Assembly (NCBI GenBank): GCA_036378675.1
Contig: DASUWA010000013.1
Location: 176,503-240,502, forward strand
Reading direction: 5' to 3'
Source: Acidimicrobiales bacterium
Lineage (GTDB): Bacteria > Actinomycetota > Acidimicrobiia > Acidimicrobiales > Palsa-688
DNA: 64,000 nucleotides
The notes beneath the pieces were generated by a model. That model did no database searches, was not told the origin of the DNA, and was given only the letters and a program-made list of their open reading frames with translations. A program made the position numbers and the translations under genes. Positions 40,358-48,902 of this stretch are shown piece after piece (position 1 is the first letter of the stretch; each line of letters starts with the position of its first letter).

Positions 40358-41105
40358 GCGTTGAGAGCAGCCCGGTGTGTGGGTTCCGCCGGGTGATGCA
40401 GTAGGGGAGCCCAGCAGGGTCGATCATGCAGGTCCAGTCCGCGAACTCCTCGAGCAAGAACGCGCCCAGTCGCAGGTGGTCGTCCACGAGAAGCTTGACA
40501 TCGTCGCACGCGATGTCGAGATGTGACCGCGCCGGCCCGTCGCTGTCCTCGCGGCGCTGAAGCAGCAGACGTAGTGGCGACCACGCCGGCCTGATGAGGA
40601 ACTTGAACTCCGGGTGCGATGACGACGACTGCAAGACCCAACCGGTAAGACCTGACCAAAATGCGCACTCCTCGTCGAACCCATCTTCAGGTACGTCGAT
40701 GCACAACTGGTCGACGATCGACACGGCCCCTTCGGGCGACATGAGAGCGCCTGGTCGGATCGACTCCCCGTGATGGTTGACGACGCAGGCGACCATCCCG
40801 GCGGGGGAGCGGATCAGCGGCGGTCCCCCGGGAGGATGTTCGACGTGAGCGCCCATCGCGTGCGCACGGCGTACGAAGCCTTCTACGTCGTCGACGTGCA
40901 AATCGAGGTGGCTGCCACCACAATCGCCGACCCTCTGCACCCGCAGGTATGCATCCCCACCGGGTGGTAGCAGGGTGGCGAACTCCTTGTGATCACCCCG
41001 AGCCGACGAGAGCTTGGTGCCGGTCGTCTCCATCCAGAACTCGACTGCGTTATCGAATGGATCCGCTGGCCGGTCAATGAACGCGGTCATCCATCGGATA
41101 GTCAT
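40335..41105 (-). CDS. Two-domain VOC family protein
   Basis: Protein of 256 residues with two VOC repeats: residues about 1-125 (TAFIDRPADPFDNAVEFWMETTGTKLSS ... HLDLHVDDVEGFVRRAHAMGA) and about 135-256 (SIVDQLCIDVPEDGFDEECAFWSGLTGW ... SHLDIACDDV). The His of SHLDLHVDD and SHLDIACDD are the expected ligands. TAGCCT 7 nt before ATG 41105 supports that start. It overlaps the MOSC gene by 23 bp tail-to-tail. Confidence 0.85.
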   Translation of the reverse strand: MTIRWMTAFIDRPADPFDNAVEFWMETTGTKLSSARGDHKEFATLLPPGGDAYLRVQRVGDCGGSHLDLHVDDVEGFVRRAHAMGAHVEHPPGGPPLIRSPAGMVACVVNHHGESIRPGALMSPEGAVSIVDQLCIDVPEDGFDEECAFWSGLTGWVLQSSSSHPEFKFLIRPAWSPLRLLLQRREDSDGPARSHLDIACDDVKLLVDDHLRLGAFLLEEFADWTCMIDPAGLPYCITRRNPHTGLLSTPTPDYGP

Positions 41106-41112
41106 GCGCGCG

Positions 41113-41118
41113 AGGCTA
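41113..41118 (-). promoter_or_regulatory. Leaderless -10 box (TAGCCT) of the two-domain VOC gene
   Basis: TAGCCT on the minus strand is 7 nt before ATG 41105. Confidence 0.45.
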
Positions 41119-41285
41119 CGCCCCTCCGAGACCAACCCGGAACACTCCTCCGGGACCGATGACCAGCGAGGCCCACGTACGTCATACAAGATGGAAAACC
41201 CCAGGTAGAAGGACAGAAATGGCCGACGGAGCTTGAGAAGACGTTCACAGCGAAGCCGAGTAGGCCGAGCTAACCGGCGGCGGCG

Positions 41286-41693
41286 CTAACGAGGCTGGAG
41301 CACCAGCTGCGACTGGGTGACGCGCGCGACCAGGTTGGCGTGATGGTCTCTGAGATCGGTTTCGACCACGATGACCGTCCGTCCGACGTGCAGCGGCTTG
41401 GATGTGGACTCCACGAATCCCTCGCGCACCGCACGGAGGAAGTTGGTCTTGGACTCGATTGTCGTAGTCCCGCCCGCCCCCTCCGGCAGGTTCATGAAGG
41501 CACAGGCGGCTCCGGTCGTGTCTGCGAGGGCCATGAGAACTCCGCCGTGGAGCATTCCGCCGGTTGTGCAGAGCCCATCGGACCAGTTGAGCCGAGCCTT
41601 GACCAACTCGGGTTCGGTGGTCTGGAATGAGATGCCCAGCGTCTTTGCGAGCGGAATGGCTGACTCGAATCCTGCCCCGTCCCAGTCAGCCAC
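41286..41693 (-). CDS. PaaI-family hotdog thioesterase
   Basis: Acyl-CoA thioesterase-like protein of 135 residues. CTTGGMLHGGVLMALADTTGAACAF holds the HGG and the catalytic Asp of the family; TIESKTNFLRAVREGFVESTSKPLHVGRTVIVVET follows. The GTG start lies in the tail of the TfoX-like gene (8-bp overlap), so the two are an operon. The physiological substrate, aryl- or acyl-CoA, is unknown. Confidence 0.88.
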   Translation of the reverse strand: MADWDGAGFESAIPLAKTLGISFQTTEPELVKARLNWSDGLCTTGGMLHGGVLMALADTTGAACAFMNLPEGAGGTTTIESKTNFLRAVREGFVESTSKPLHVGRTVIVVETDLRDHHANLVARVTQSQLVLQPR

Positions 41694-42039
41694 TACGTTT
41701 CGCCTTGGTCTTGGGAGGTAACGAACCGGCGTAGTCGACCCCGAGCTTGACCCATTTGCCGAGCTGCCGTTGGGTGCTCACGTGCTCGTCGGCGACTCGA
41801 AGCCAGCCGTCCATCGCCCGTCCACGCATGACCGCGGTTTTGGCATCCGACTTGCCTACGATCGACTGGGACTTTGAAGGATGGACGCGCACGAGCACCC
41901 CTCCCTGCCCGCTCGCCGCGATCGCCATGTTCCCTCCAATCAGGAACGCCAAGCCGCCGAACATCTTCTGCTCGGTGACGTCGGGGTGTGCCCCGATCAG
42001 TTCCCGAATCCGATTGGCGAGCAGTTCGTCGTAGGCCAC
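41686..42039 (-). CDS. TfoX/Sxy N-terminal domain protein
   Basis: Protein of 117 residues corresponding to the N-terminal domain of TfoX: RELIGAHPDVTEQKMFGGLAFLIGGNMAIAA and KSDAKTAVMRGRAMDGWLRV. TfoX regulates competence in gamma-proteobacteria, but stand-alone N-domains in actinobacteria have unknown roles. TATAGT 7 nt before GTG 42039 supports the start. It is co-transcribed with the thioesterase and divergent from a flavin amine oxidase. Confidence 0.85.
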   Translation of the reverse strand: MAYDELLANRIRELIGAHPDVTEQKMFGGLAFLIGGNMAIAASGQGGVLVRVHPSKSQSIVGKSDAKTAVMRGRAMDGWLRVADEHVSTQRQLGKWVKLGVDYAGSLPPKTKAKRSG

Positions 42040-42046
42040 CGGGTTG

Positions 42047-42052
42047 ACTATA
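42047..42052 (-). promoter_or_regulatory. Leaderless -10 box (TATAGT) of the TfoX gene
   Basis: TATAGT on the minus strand is 7 nt before GTG 42039. Confidence 0.5.
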
Positions 42053-42095
42053 GGGTCTGCTGTTTTCTCGAATCGCCACAGGTTGGGGGAGGGTG

Positions 42096-43469
42096 ATGTC
42101 CGACGACCGTATCGAAGCCGACGTTTGCGTCGTCGGTGCGGGCTACGCGGGGTTGACCGCGGCACGGCAGTTACAGGCCGGGGGTTTGTCGGTTGCGGTG
42201 CTCGAAGCGCGTGATCGGGTCGGCGGCCGTATATGGACGCAGGCGCTACCGGGGGCTGGGGTCATCGACCGGGGCGGTGCGTGGCTCGCCCCTGGCCACG
42301 AGGCAATCTTCAGACTTGCCAACGAGTTGGGGGTGTCGACCTACAAGACCTGGGTGAAGGGGGCCCACCTTCTCGTGGACGGGGACCGGAATCGTCGTTA
42401 CACCGGTCTCATCCCCAAGATCAGCCCCCTCGCCGTGCTGAGCATCGCCCTGGCCCAAACCAAGGTCGACCGTGTTGCCAAACGGGTCCCAGCCGACGCA
42501 CCCTGGACGGCTGACCGCGCCGCCGAGTGGGATGCTCGGACCGTGGCGGACTGGGCCGAGCACTCCGGCGTTCGCAGGGGCATCGGATTCGACCTGTTCG
42601 AGATGGCTGTTCGCGGCCTTTTCGCAACCGACCTGGAAGAGGTTTCCTACCTACATCTGCTTCAACTCGTCAGCGCTCACAAGAGCATCAGCAAGCTCTT
42701 CTCGATAGAAGGCGGCGCGCAGGAGAACATGGTTCACGGTGGGGCTGGTTCGATAGCCCAGCGAATCGCGGATCGCCTCGGGGACGCGGTGAAGCTGGGG
42801 GTACCCGTCCGGGCAATCACCCAGAACGGCGGCGGCGCGGCAGTTGATGGCGATGGTTTGTCGGTTCGGTGCCGAGACGTGGTTGTTGCGACACCGCCGG
42901 CGCTGACGCTGAAGATCGCATTCGATCCTGCCCTCCCCGCCGACCGAGCGACTCTGTACAAGAGCGCCGTCGCTGGTGTCGAGACGAAGACCCTCGTTGT
43001 GTACGACACCGCGTTCTGGCGCGACGAGGGGTTCAGTGGGCAGAGCGCGGGGCCGGGATCCGCGGCAGAGGTAACCCTCGATGCTTCGCCGCCGTCCGGA
43101 TCGCCGGGGGTGCTTGCTTCGTTCACCTTCGGTCCCGTTGCCAAGAGGGTCGACGCGATGGAAAGCGGGGAACGGAGGCGATCAGTTCTCGACGCGCTCA
43201 TCCGGCGGTTCGGACCGAAATCTGCCGCGCCTTCCGAGTTCGTCGAAACGGCATGGTGGAACGAAGAGTGGTCCAGGGGATGCTCCATGGCGCACCTTCC
43301 CCCGGGTGTCCTCACCAGCCATGGGTACCTGCTGCGCGAGCCTTTCGGAAGGATCCACTGGGCCGGCACGGAGACAGCGGGCACCAGCCACGGAGCCATC
43401 GACGGCGCCGTCCGTTCCGGGGAACGCGCCGCTTCGGAGATCGTCGAGAGCACCGTCCGCAATGGTTAA
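42096..43469 (+). CDS. Flavin monoamine oxidase family protein
   Basis: FAD-dependent amine oxidase-like protein of 457 residues. The dinucleotide motif VVGAGYAGLTAARQL is near residue 11, LEARDRVGGRIWT follows (the RxGGR fingerprint), and the C-terminal GRIHWAGTETAGTSHGAIDGAVRSG is the second FAD motif. The oxidised substrate may be a primary amine or polyamine. GGGGAGGG before ATG 42096 sets the start; GTG 42093 is adjacent. It is the first of three genes on this strand with a DsbA-like and an oxidoreductase gene behind. Confidence 0.92.
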   Translation: MSDDRIEADVCVVGAGYAGLTAARQLQAGGLSVAVLEARDRVGGRIWTQALPGAGVIDRGGAWLAPGHEAIFRLANELGVSTYKTWVKGAHLLVDGDRNRRYTGLIPKISPLAVLSIALAQTKVDRVAKRVPADAPWTADRAAEWDARTVADWAEHSGVRRGIGFDLFEMAVRGLFATDLEEVSYLHLLQLVSAHKSISKLFSIEGGAQENMVHGGAGSIAQRIADRLGDAVKLGVPVRAITQNGGGAAVDGDGLSVRCRDVVVATPPALTLKIAFDPALPADRATLYKSAVAGVETKTLVVYDTAFWRDEGFSGQSAGPGSAAEVTLDASPPSGSPGVLASFTFGPVAKRVDAMESGERRRSVLDALIRRFGPKSAAPSEFVETAWWNEEWSRGCSMAHLPPGVLTSHGYLLREPFGRIHWAGTETAGTSHGAIDGAVRSGERAASEIVESTVRNG

Positions 43470-43528
43470 CCCGGCGTCATCGCAGGCCCTTACGGAACAG
43501 GGTTCGACGATTCGGCGTTGTTGCAGCC

Positions 43529-44233
43529 ATGCTGGTAGAGATCTGGTCAGACGCTGTGTGCCCCTGGTGCTACATAGGCAAGCGACGGTTCGAGACTGCG
43601 CTCGGGGAATTCGAGCACAGGGAGGAAGTCGAAGTCCGCTGGCGGAGCTACGAGCTCGACCCTCGCGCCCCTTTCCGGCGCTCCGGGAACATGGCGGAGC
43701 ACCTGGCGAGGAAGTATGGGATGACAGTCGAGCAGGCCGGCGCTCGCATCGAGAGCATGAACCGGCTGGCCGCAGATGAAGGCCTCGAGTACGACCTTGC
43801 GCGGACGCCGGGCGGGAACACGTTCGACGCCCACAGGCTGATACATCTTGGTTACGAAAGAAATCCCGAAACCGGCGCGGCAGTCAAGGAGGCTCTCCTG
43901 AAGGCGTACTTCATCAACCTGGAACCGATCAGCGAGCCGGAAGTGCTCCAGCGAATCGCCGAGTCTGTGGGCCTTGATGCCGGCGAGGTGAGGGATCTGC
44001 TCGGCTCCGACAGCCTCTCGACGGAAGTCCGCGCGGACGAGGCAGACGCGGCGGAGCTGGGTTGCACCGGGGTTCCCTTCTTCGTGATCGACCGGGCGTT
44101 TGCGATTCACGGAGCCCAGGATCCCGGCACGTTCCTCGCAACGCTGAGGAGAGCCTGGTCGCGATCTCACCCCGTCGAAGTGGTACCGGCTCCGGGGGGC
44201 TCAGCGTGCAGCGAAGACGGCTGCGCGATATGA
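43529..44233 (+). CDS. DsbA-family protein (FrnE-like oxidoreductase)
   Basis: Thioredoxin-fold protein of 234 residues with a helical insert. Its active site CPWC (about residues 11-14) lies after VEIWSDAV, and the cis-Pro motif TGVPFFVIDRAFAIHGAQ is near residue 180. This is the FrnE/polyketide-associated branch, not the secreted disulfide oxidase: there is no signal peptide. The C-terminus has a further Cys pair (CSEDGCAI). The stop overlaps the next gene (ATGA), giving coupled translation. Confidence 0.9.
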   Translation: MLVEIWSDAVCPWCYIGKRRFETALGEFEHREEVEVRWRSYELDPRAPFRRSGNMAEHLARKYGMTVEQAGARIESMNRLAADEGLEYDLARTPGGNTFDAHRLIHLGYERNPETGAAVKEALLKAYFINLEPISEPEVLQRIAESVGLDAGEVRDLLGSDSLSTEVRADEADAAELGCTGVPFFVIDRAFAIHGAQDPGTFLATLRRAWSRSHPVEVVPAPGGSACSEDGCAI

Positions 44234-45243
44234 GCACGGAGGGGTCCCGGACGATTCGCATCGGGTGCCTGGGAGCAGCTCGCATCGCTCCCGCAGCGTT
44301 GATCCGGCCTGCTCGCAATTGCGCCGGTGTGGAGGTGACGGCAGTCGCCGCTCGTGAAAAGGGGCGAGCGGAGGCGTTCGCGTCGAAGCATGGAGTGCCT
44401 CGCGTGTACGGCTCGTATCGAGAGCTGGTGGAGGCTGACGACGTGGACGCCGTGTACGTGCCCCTGCCCAACGGCCTGCACGCCGAGTGGGCTATCGCGG
44501 CAATCGAGGCCGGCAAGCACGTCCTGTGCGAAAAACCGTTCACGGCTAACGCCGGCGAAGCCGAACGGGTGCGGGATATCGCCCGGCGGTCCGACCGAGT
44601 GGTGATGGAAGCGTTTCATTGGCGCTACCACCCGCTCGCGCAACGGATGCTCGACGTGATCTCGTCTGGCGACCTGGGACGTCTCACCCGGATCGAAGCG
44701 GCGCTCGTCTTCCCGCTCCCGAGATGGTCCGACATCCGGTGGCAGCTCGGCCTTGCCGGTGGCTCGCTCATGGATGCCGGCTGCTACCCCGTGCACATAG
44801 TCCGGACTCTGGCCGGTACCGAACCCAGGGTCTCCTCGGCACGGGCCAAGGTGCGTACACCCCAGGTCGACCGCTGGATTCGCGCCGAGCTCGATTTCGG
44901 CGGCGGCGCTTCCGGGCTGGTAACCGCGGGAATGTGGGCTTCCCCGGTCTTCAGGGCACAGGCGACCGTGCGCGGCACGGCGGGAACCATGACCGTAATC
45001 AACCCCCTTGCCCCTCAGTTCTTCAATCTCCTGACGGTCAAGGCCAAGGGACAGACGCGCCGTGCGCGGGTTCGCGGGCAGGCGACCTACGACTATCAGA
45101 TGCAAGCCTTTGCCGATGCGGTCCGAGACGGGAAGCCGTTCCCCACAGGTCCGGACGACGGTGTCGCCAACATGCGGGCGATCGACGCCATCTACGAGGC
45201 TGCCGGGCTCGAACCTCGCCGGGGAAGCACCGACCCGTACTGA
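44230..45243 (+). CDS. Gfo/Idh/MocA-family oxidoreductase
   Basis: NAD(P)-dependent oxidoreductase of 337 residues. The N-terminal Rossmann motif IGCLGAARIAPAAL is followed by YVPLPNGLHAEWAIAAIEAGKHVLCEKPF, the EKP motif with its catalytic Lys. The C-terminal alpha/beta domain ends GVANMRAIDAIYEAAG. The family oxidises sugars, inositol or xylose, or acts on dihydrodiols; trans-dihydrodiol dehydrogenase is a fair alternative. Its ATG overlaps the DsbA-like stop by 4 bp. Confidence 0.9.
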   Translation: MSTEGSRTIRIGCLGAARIAPAALIRPARNCAGVEVTAVAAREKGRAEAFASKHGVPRVYGSYRELVEADDVDAVYVPLPNGLHAEWAIAAIEAGKHVLCEKPFTANAGEAERVRDIARRSDRVVMEAFHWRYHPLAQRMLDVISSGDLGRLTRIEAALVFPLPRWSDIRWQLGLAGGSLMDAGCYPVHIVRTLAGTEPRVSSARAKVRTPQVDRWIRAELDFGGGASGLVTAGMWASPVFRAQATVRGTAGTMTVINPLAPQFFNLLTVKAKGQTRRARVRGQATYDYQMQAFADAVRDGKPFPTGPDDGVANMRAIDAIYEAAGLEPRRGSTDPY

Positions 45244-45295
45244 CTCGGCGGGTGCGAGCTCATCGCGCGGCGACGATTCAGCAATACTTGCAGGC

Positions 45296-45772
45296 GTGGC
45301 TGAACGCGATCTGCTTCGGATGACCAATCTCGAGATCGCCGACCACCTCGAAGAGGGCCACCGGGCGCAAATCGCCACGTACAACTCTGACGGCTCGATC
45401 CATCTGGTGCCGATGGCCTACGTGATCTACGAGGACAGGGTCACCTTGTGGACGGATCCCGGATCCCGGAAGGTGAACAACCTGCGGGCAGACCCGCGGC
45501 TGACCTGTCTCGTCGAACTAGGCGAGGATTTCCGGTCGTTCCGGGCGGTGCAACTGGTAGGAACCGGTTCCCTCATCACCGATTTCGAAGCTTCTCGGAA
45601 GGTGGGCGAAGCTCTCTTCTCCCGCACGATGGGGACTTTGAGTGACGACATCCGCGCGTATGTGGCCTCGCTTGCCGCGGACCGCGTCGGCGTCGCGGTC
45701 CAGCCTTCGGTCGTTGTTTCGTGGGACCATCGCAAACTTGACGACGTCCGCCCGGACCAGATCGGCACCTAG
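45296..45772 (+). CDS. PPOX-fold protein
   Basis: Pyridoxamine 5'-phosphate oxidase-like split barrel of 158 residues with ATYNSDGSIHLVPMAYVIYEDRVTLWTDPGSRKVNNLRADPRLTCLVE, the usual N-terminal substrate and cofactor order. The C-terminus ends RKLDDVRP. Flavin or F420 binding is likely but not certain. The start GTG 45296 is not supported by a strong ribosome site; ATG 45320 is an alternative. It lies 52 bp after the Gfo/Idh gene. Confidence 0.82.
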   Translation: MAERDLLRMTNLEIADHLEEGHRAQIATYNSDGSIHLVPMAYVIYEDRVTLWTDPGSRKVNNLRADPRLTCLVELGEDFRSFRAVQLVGTGSLITDFEASRKVGEALFSRTMGTLSDDIRAYVASLAADRVGVAVQPSVVVSWDHRKLDDVRPDQIGT

Positions 45773-45857
45773 AAGTCGCTGGCAGTCTTAGTCCGCGACT
45801 CGATTTCGACGGTCGCCCTGCCTGACCCGTCGAACGATTGGTGTTAGAAACTCGGCC

Positions 45858-46826
45858 GTGAAGGCAGCCGTCTACTACTCCACGGGAGCACCCGACGTCT
45901 TTCGCTACGAAGATGTCCTTGACCCGGTGCCAGGACAATCGGACCTCCTCCTGCGAGTCGAGGCGGTGAGCATCGAGGGCGGCGACACCCTCAACCGCCT
46001 GCACGGAGAAATGGCGACGGTTCCGCACATCGTGGGATATCAGTGTGCCGGGACGGTTCTCGACGTCGGATCGGCCGCAGAGGGGTTCGCGGTGGGCGAT
46101 CGTGTCGTCACCGTAGGCCTCAACGGGTCGCACGCGGAGCTTCGCGCGGTTCCCGCGACCTTCGCGTGGAGGCTGCCGGATGGCTTGTCGACCGAAGAAG
46201 GAGCGTGCGTGCCGGTCCCGTTCGGGACCGCGGACGACTGCCTTTTCGAGTTCGGCCACCTGGCCGGCGGCGAGACTGCGCTGATCCACGCCGGCGCCAG
46301 CGGCGTAGGGATCGCTGCGATCCAGCTCGCCAAGCGTGCCGGTGCGAGGGTTCTCGCTACCGCCTCGAGCGACGAAAAGCTCGACCGTCTCAAGCCGCTC
46401 GGGCTCGACGAGGGCATCAACTACGTCAGTTCCGACTTTGTCGCAGAGGCCCGCCGGATCACCGACGGTCGAGGCGTCGACGTGATCGTCGACTCTGTGG
46501 GCGGCAAGACCCTCCAGGACAGCTTGCACGCGCTCGCGTACCGGGGTCGGTGCGTAAGCGTCGGAGATGCCGGACGATCGGCGGTGGAGAGCCTCGACGT
46601 CTCCAATATGCGGCCCAACAACCAGACACTGTCGGGCTACTTCCTCGGGGCGGAGCTGTTTCTGTCGCCGCGCGCACACGCTCTTATCGCTCGACTGCTC
46701 GATCGGATCGCGAGCGGAGAGCTGAGGGTGGTGGTCGACCGAACCTATCCGCTATCCGAAGCCGCGGAGGCGCACGCTTACATCGAGAGCCGGCAGTCCT
46801 TCGGTCGGGTGGTGCTCATCCCCTGA
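45858..46826 (+). CDS. Quinone oxidoreductase-like MDR enzyme
   Basis: Medium-chain reductase of 322 residues with GGDTLNRLHGEMATVPHIVGYQCAGTV and the Rossmann loop HAGASGVGIAAIQLAKRAGARV (about residue 140). No zinc-binding Cys set is present, so NADPH:quinone reductase or crotonyl-type reductase is likely. It is the second such enzyme in the window; the other is in the dehydrogenase-kinase operon. Its stop overlaps the convergent hydrolase gene by 11 bp. Confidence 0.88.
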   Translation: MKAAVYYSTGAPDVFRYEDVLDPVPGQSDLLLRVEAVSIEGGDTLNRLHGEMATVPHIVGYQCAGTVLDVGSAAEGFAVGDRVVTVGLNGSHAELRAVPATFAWRLPDGLSTEEGACVPVPFGTADDCLFEFGHLAGGETALIHAGASGVGIAAIQLAKRAGARVLATASSDEKLDRLKPLGLDEGINYVSSDFVAEARRITDGRGVDVIVDSVGGKTLQDSLHALAYRGRCVSVGDAGRSAVESLDVSNMRPNNQTLSGYFLGAELFLSPRAHALIARLLDRIASGELRVVVDRTYPLSEAAEAHAYIESRQSFGRVVLIP

Positions 46827-47634
46827 GGACGTGGGCCGAAATCAATTCGACGATTCGGTCCCAATGCTGCGGCGGGTAGTCGTGGCCCATTCCTTCGATG
46901 ACCTCGAAACGAGCGCCCAGTATCACTGCGGCGGTCCTGCGACCGAACTCGATCGGCACCAGGCGGTCGGCATCGCCGTGAATCACCAGCGTCGGAACGG
47001 TCAACGACGCGAGCGCTTCTTCCCGCGACCCGGATGAGGCGACCGCGATCGCCTGGCGCTGCCGGCCCCCCGGATCCCAGCAGCGATCGAACGCCGCGTA
47101 CGCGTCCGCGGTGATCCGGTCGACGTCAAGGCATGCCGGGCTTCCCCAGGCCTTGAGGCTGGCGAGATGCCGCTCTGCCGCCTCCTCGCGGGTGGTGGCC
47201 GGCGGCGCTGTAAACGCTGCGACGACGTCGGGGTCGCGTTCTCCGGTAAGCGGCCCCGGCGCCGACATGACGGACGTCATCGTGAGGATCCGAGCCGGAT
47301 TGCGGATGGCCATGGCTTGCACGATCATCCCGCCCATCGACCAGCCGGCGATGTGCGCAGCTGGAGCCCCCACCGAGTCGAGCACGGCGAATGCGTCCTC
47401 GGCCATGTCCTCGACCGTGTACGTCGCGCCATCACTGAGGTGGGTCGACAGCCCCACGTCGCGGTTGTCGAATCGGATGACTCGAATGCCCCTGGCCGCC
47501 AGCTTCTCGCACAGTTCCTCTTTGAAGTTGATGCACTGGCTCCCCAACCCGTTCACCAGCAGCAGGACAGGGTCGTCGTCGGAACCGAAGGTCTCGTAGT
47601 AGAGGGTTATCTCACCGTTGACCGTGGTGGGCAT
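46816..47634 (-). CDS. Alpha/beta hydrolase
   Basis: Alpha/beta-hydrolase fold esterase/lactonase of 272 residues. VNGLGSQCINFKEEL supplies the oxyanion region, GWSMGG places the nucleophile at Ser99, Asp223 in HGDADRLVP and His251 in GMGHDYPP complete the triad. The family includes esterases, epoxide hydrolases and 3-oxoadipate enol-lactonase-like enzymes, so the substrate is open. ATG 47634 has no strong ribosome site. It converges with a quinone-reductase gene. Confidence 0.88.
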   Translation of the reverse strand: MPTTVNGEITLYYETFGSDDDPVLLLVNGLGSQCINFKEELCEKLAARGIRVIRFDNRDVGLSTHLSDGATYTVEDMAEDAFAVLDSVGAPAAHIAGWSMGGMIVQAMAIRNPARILTMTSVMSAPGPLTGERDPDVVAAFTAPPATTREEAAERHLASLKAWGSPACLDVDRITADAYAAFDRCWDPGGRQRQAIAVASSGSREEALASLTVPTLVIHGDADRLVPIEFGRRTAAVILGARFEVIEGMGHDYPPQHWDRIVELISAHVLRG

Positions 47635-47644
47635 ACCGGAAGTT

Positions 47645-48058
47645 CTAGCAGGCCGACCACCCGCTCCAACGGCTCACTTCGACCAAAACCACCGGCCCCG
47701 TCGGCCGGCGCCCCTCGTACTGCCGGTAGCGAGCGACTAGCAGGTCCAACGCGTGCTCGGACGATACCGACCCGGGCTCGAGAAGCGTCGCGACGCCATC
47801 TGCGCGGGCCCACCAGAGCCGGTCCCAATCCTCGTCGTACTCGTCGACGAGGACAGTCACGCGGGGATTGTCTGCGATGTTCGCCAGGCGCCGTAGTTCG
47901 GCTCGCCGCTTCGGCTTGTGGTCGACGGCGCTGACGAGGCCGTCACCTTCGAGTGCGAAGACGATCGGTATCAGATGCGGACGACCGGCTTCATCTGCCG
48001 TCGCCATGTGCGCCACCCTGGCTTCGATGAATCTCCTTCGTGCCTGTTCGCCGGTCAA
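47645..48058 (-). CDS. TIGR03668 PPOX-class F420-dependent oxidoreductase
   Basis: Split-barrel protein of 137 residues, typical of the TIGR03668 family that binds F420. ARRRFIEARVAHMATADEAGRPHLIPIVFALEGDG and VDHKPKRRAELRRLANIADNPRVTVLVDEYDEDWDRLWWARADG are diagnostic. A TTG at 48058 is the only start near the conserved beginning; the frame continues into the upstream SDR without support. The upstream SDR stops 15 bp before, so it is probably an operon partner. Confidence 0.87.
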   Translation of the reverse strand: MTGEQARRRFIEARVAHMATADEAGRPHLIPIVFALEGDGLVSAVDHKPKRRAELRRLANIADNPRVTVLVDEYDEDWDRLWWARADGVATLLEPGSVSSEHALDLLVARYRQYEGRRPTGPVVLVEVSRWSGWSAC

Positions 48059-48072
48059 GCCGAGCAGCCCGG

Positions 48073-48864
48073 TCAGTCGTTCTTGGCGGTCATCCCGCCG
48101 TCGACCACGAACACGACGCCGTTCATGTAGCTGCTCGCGGGCAGGCAGAGTGAGAGGGTGGCGTGAGCGACCTCCTCCGGCTCGCCGTAGCGCCGGGCAG
48201 GGATCTTGCGCCGGGCGAACTTCTCCTTGGCCTCCTCGGGGATCATCTCGGTCATGCCTGTGCGGATCGGACCAGGGCAGACTGCGTTGACAGTTACCCC
48301 AGCCGACCCGAGTTCGACGGCCAGCGCGCGGGTCAGGCCGATCACCCCGTGCTTGGCGGCGACATAAGGGCTGTTGTACCGGCTGGCGCCGATCCCTTCG
48401 GTGGAGGCTATGTTGACGACGCGTCCTGCCGAGTTGCGCGCCAGGTAGGGGAGACACGCGCGTATGAGCCTCTGGTGGGCGGTGAGATTGACGGCAAGAG
48501 TCGCGGACCACGCCGCCTCGTACTCCGCATCGTTCCCGTCGAATCGAGCGAGGAGCGCGATGCCCGCGTTGTTCACCAGAATGTCGATCGGGCCCAGCGT
48601 CGCGACGACGTCGTCGACGACATGGGTTATGTCGTCGGCGTGAGCCACGTCCACTTCCCAGGCCGTGGCAGATCCTTCTCCGTGAGCCTGGTTTATGGTT
48701 GCGGCGACCGATTTCGAACCTTCGCCGTCGCGGTCGAGGACCGCCACCTTCGCTCCCTCGTCGGCGAACAAGAAGGCCGTCGCCATGCCCATTCCCGAGG
48801 CAGCCCCGGTGACTACCGCTACCTTGTCTTGTACCGATCGAGAGAGCCGGGTCAGAGGGGCCAC
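48073..48864 (-). CDS. SDR family oxidoreductase
   Basis: Short-chain dehydrogenase of 263 residues with TGAASGMGMATAFLF (nucleotide loop), NNAGIALLARF, the catalytic Ser region IASTEGIG, YVAAK and VNAVCPGPIRT. It is a classical dehydrogenase of alcohols or hydroxyacyl compounds. The end VVDGGMTA is typical. TATACT 8 nt before GTG 48864 supports the start. Co-transcribed with the F420 enzyme and divergent from a methyltransferase. Confidence 0.92.
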   Translation of the reverse strand: MAPLTRLSRSVQDKVAVVTGAASGMGMATAFLFADEGAKVAVLDRDGEGSKSVAATINQAHGEGSATAWEVDVAHADDITHVVDDVVATLGPIDILVNNAGIALLARFDGNDAEYEAAWSATLAVNLTAHQRLIRACLPYLARNSAGRVVNIASTEGIGASRYNSPYVAAKHGVIGLTRALAVELGSAGVTVNAVCPGPIRTGMTEMIPEEAKEKFARRKIPARRYGEPEEVAHATLSLCLPASSYMNGVVFVVDGGMTAKND

Positions 48865-48872
48865 GGCGTCCG

Positions 48873-48878
48873 AGTATA
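48873..48878 (-). promoter_or_regulatory. Leaderless -10 box (TATACT) of the SDR gene
   Basis: TATACT on the minus strand is 8 nt before GTG 48864. Confidence 0.55.
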
Positions 48879-48902
48879 GAAATCGCGACCTTAGGAGTGA
48901 TC

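Noticed and set aside
42869..43528. Upstream extension of the DsbA-like frame
   Set aside because: It overlaps the amine oxidase on the same strand in another frame, is rich in Arg and Pro and has no homology.
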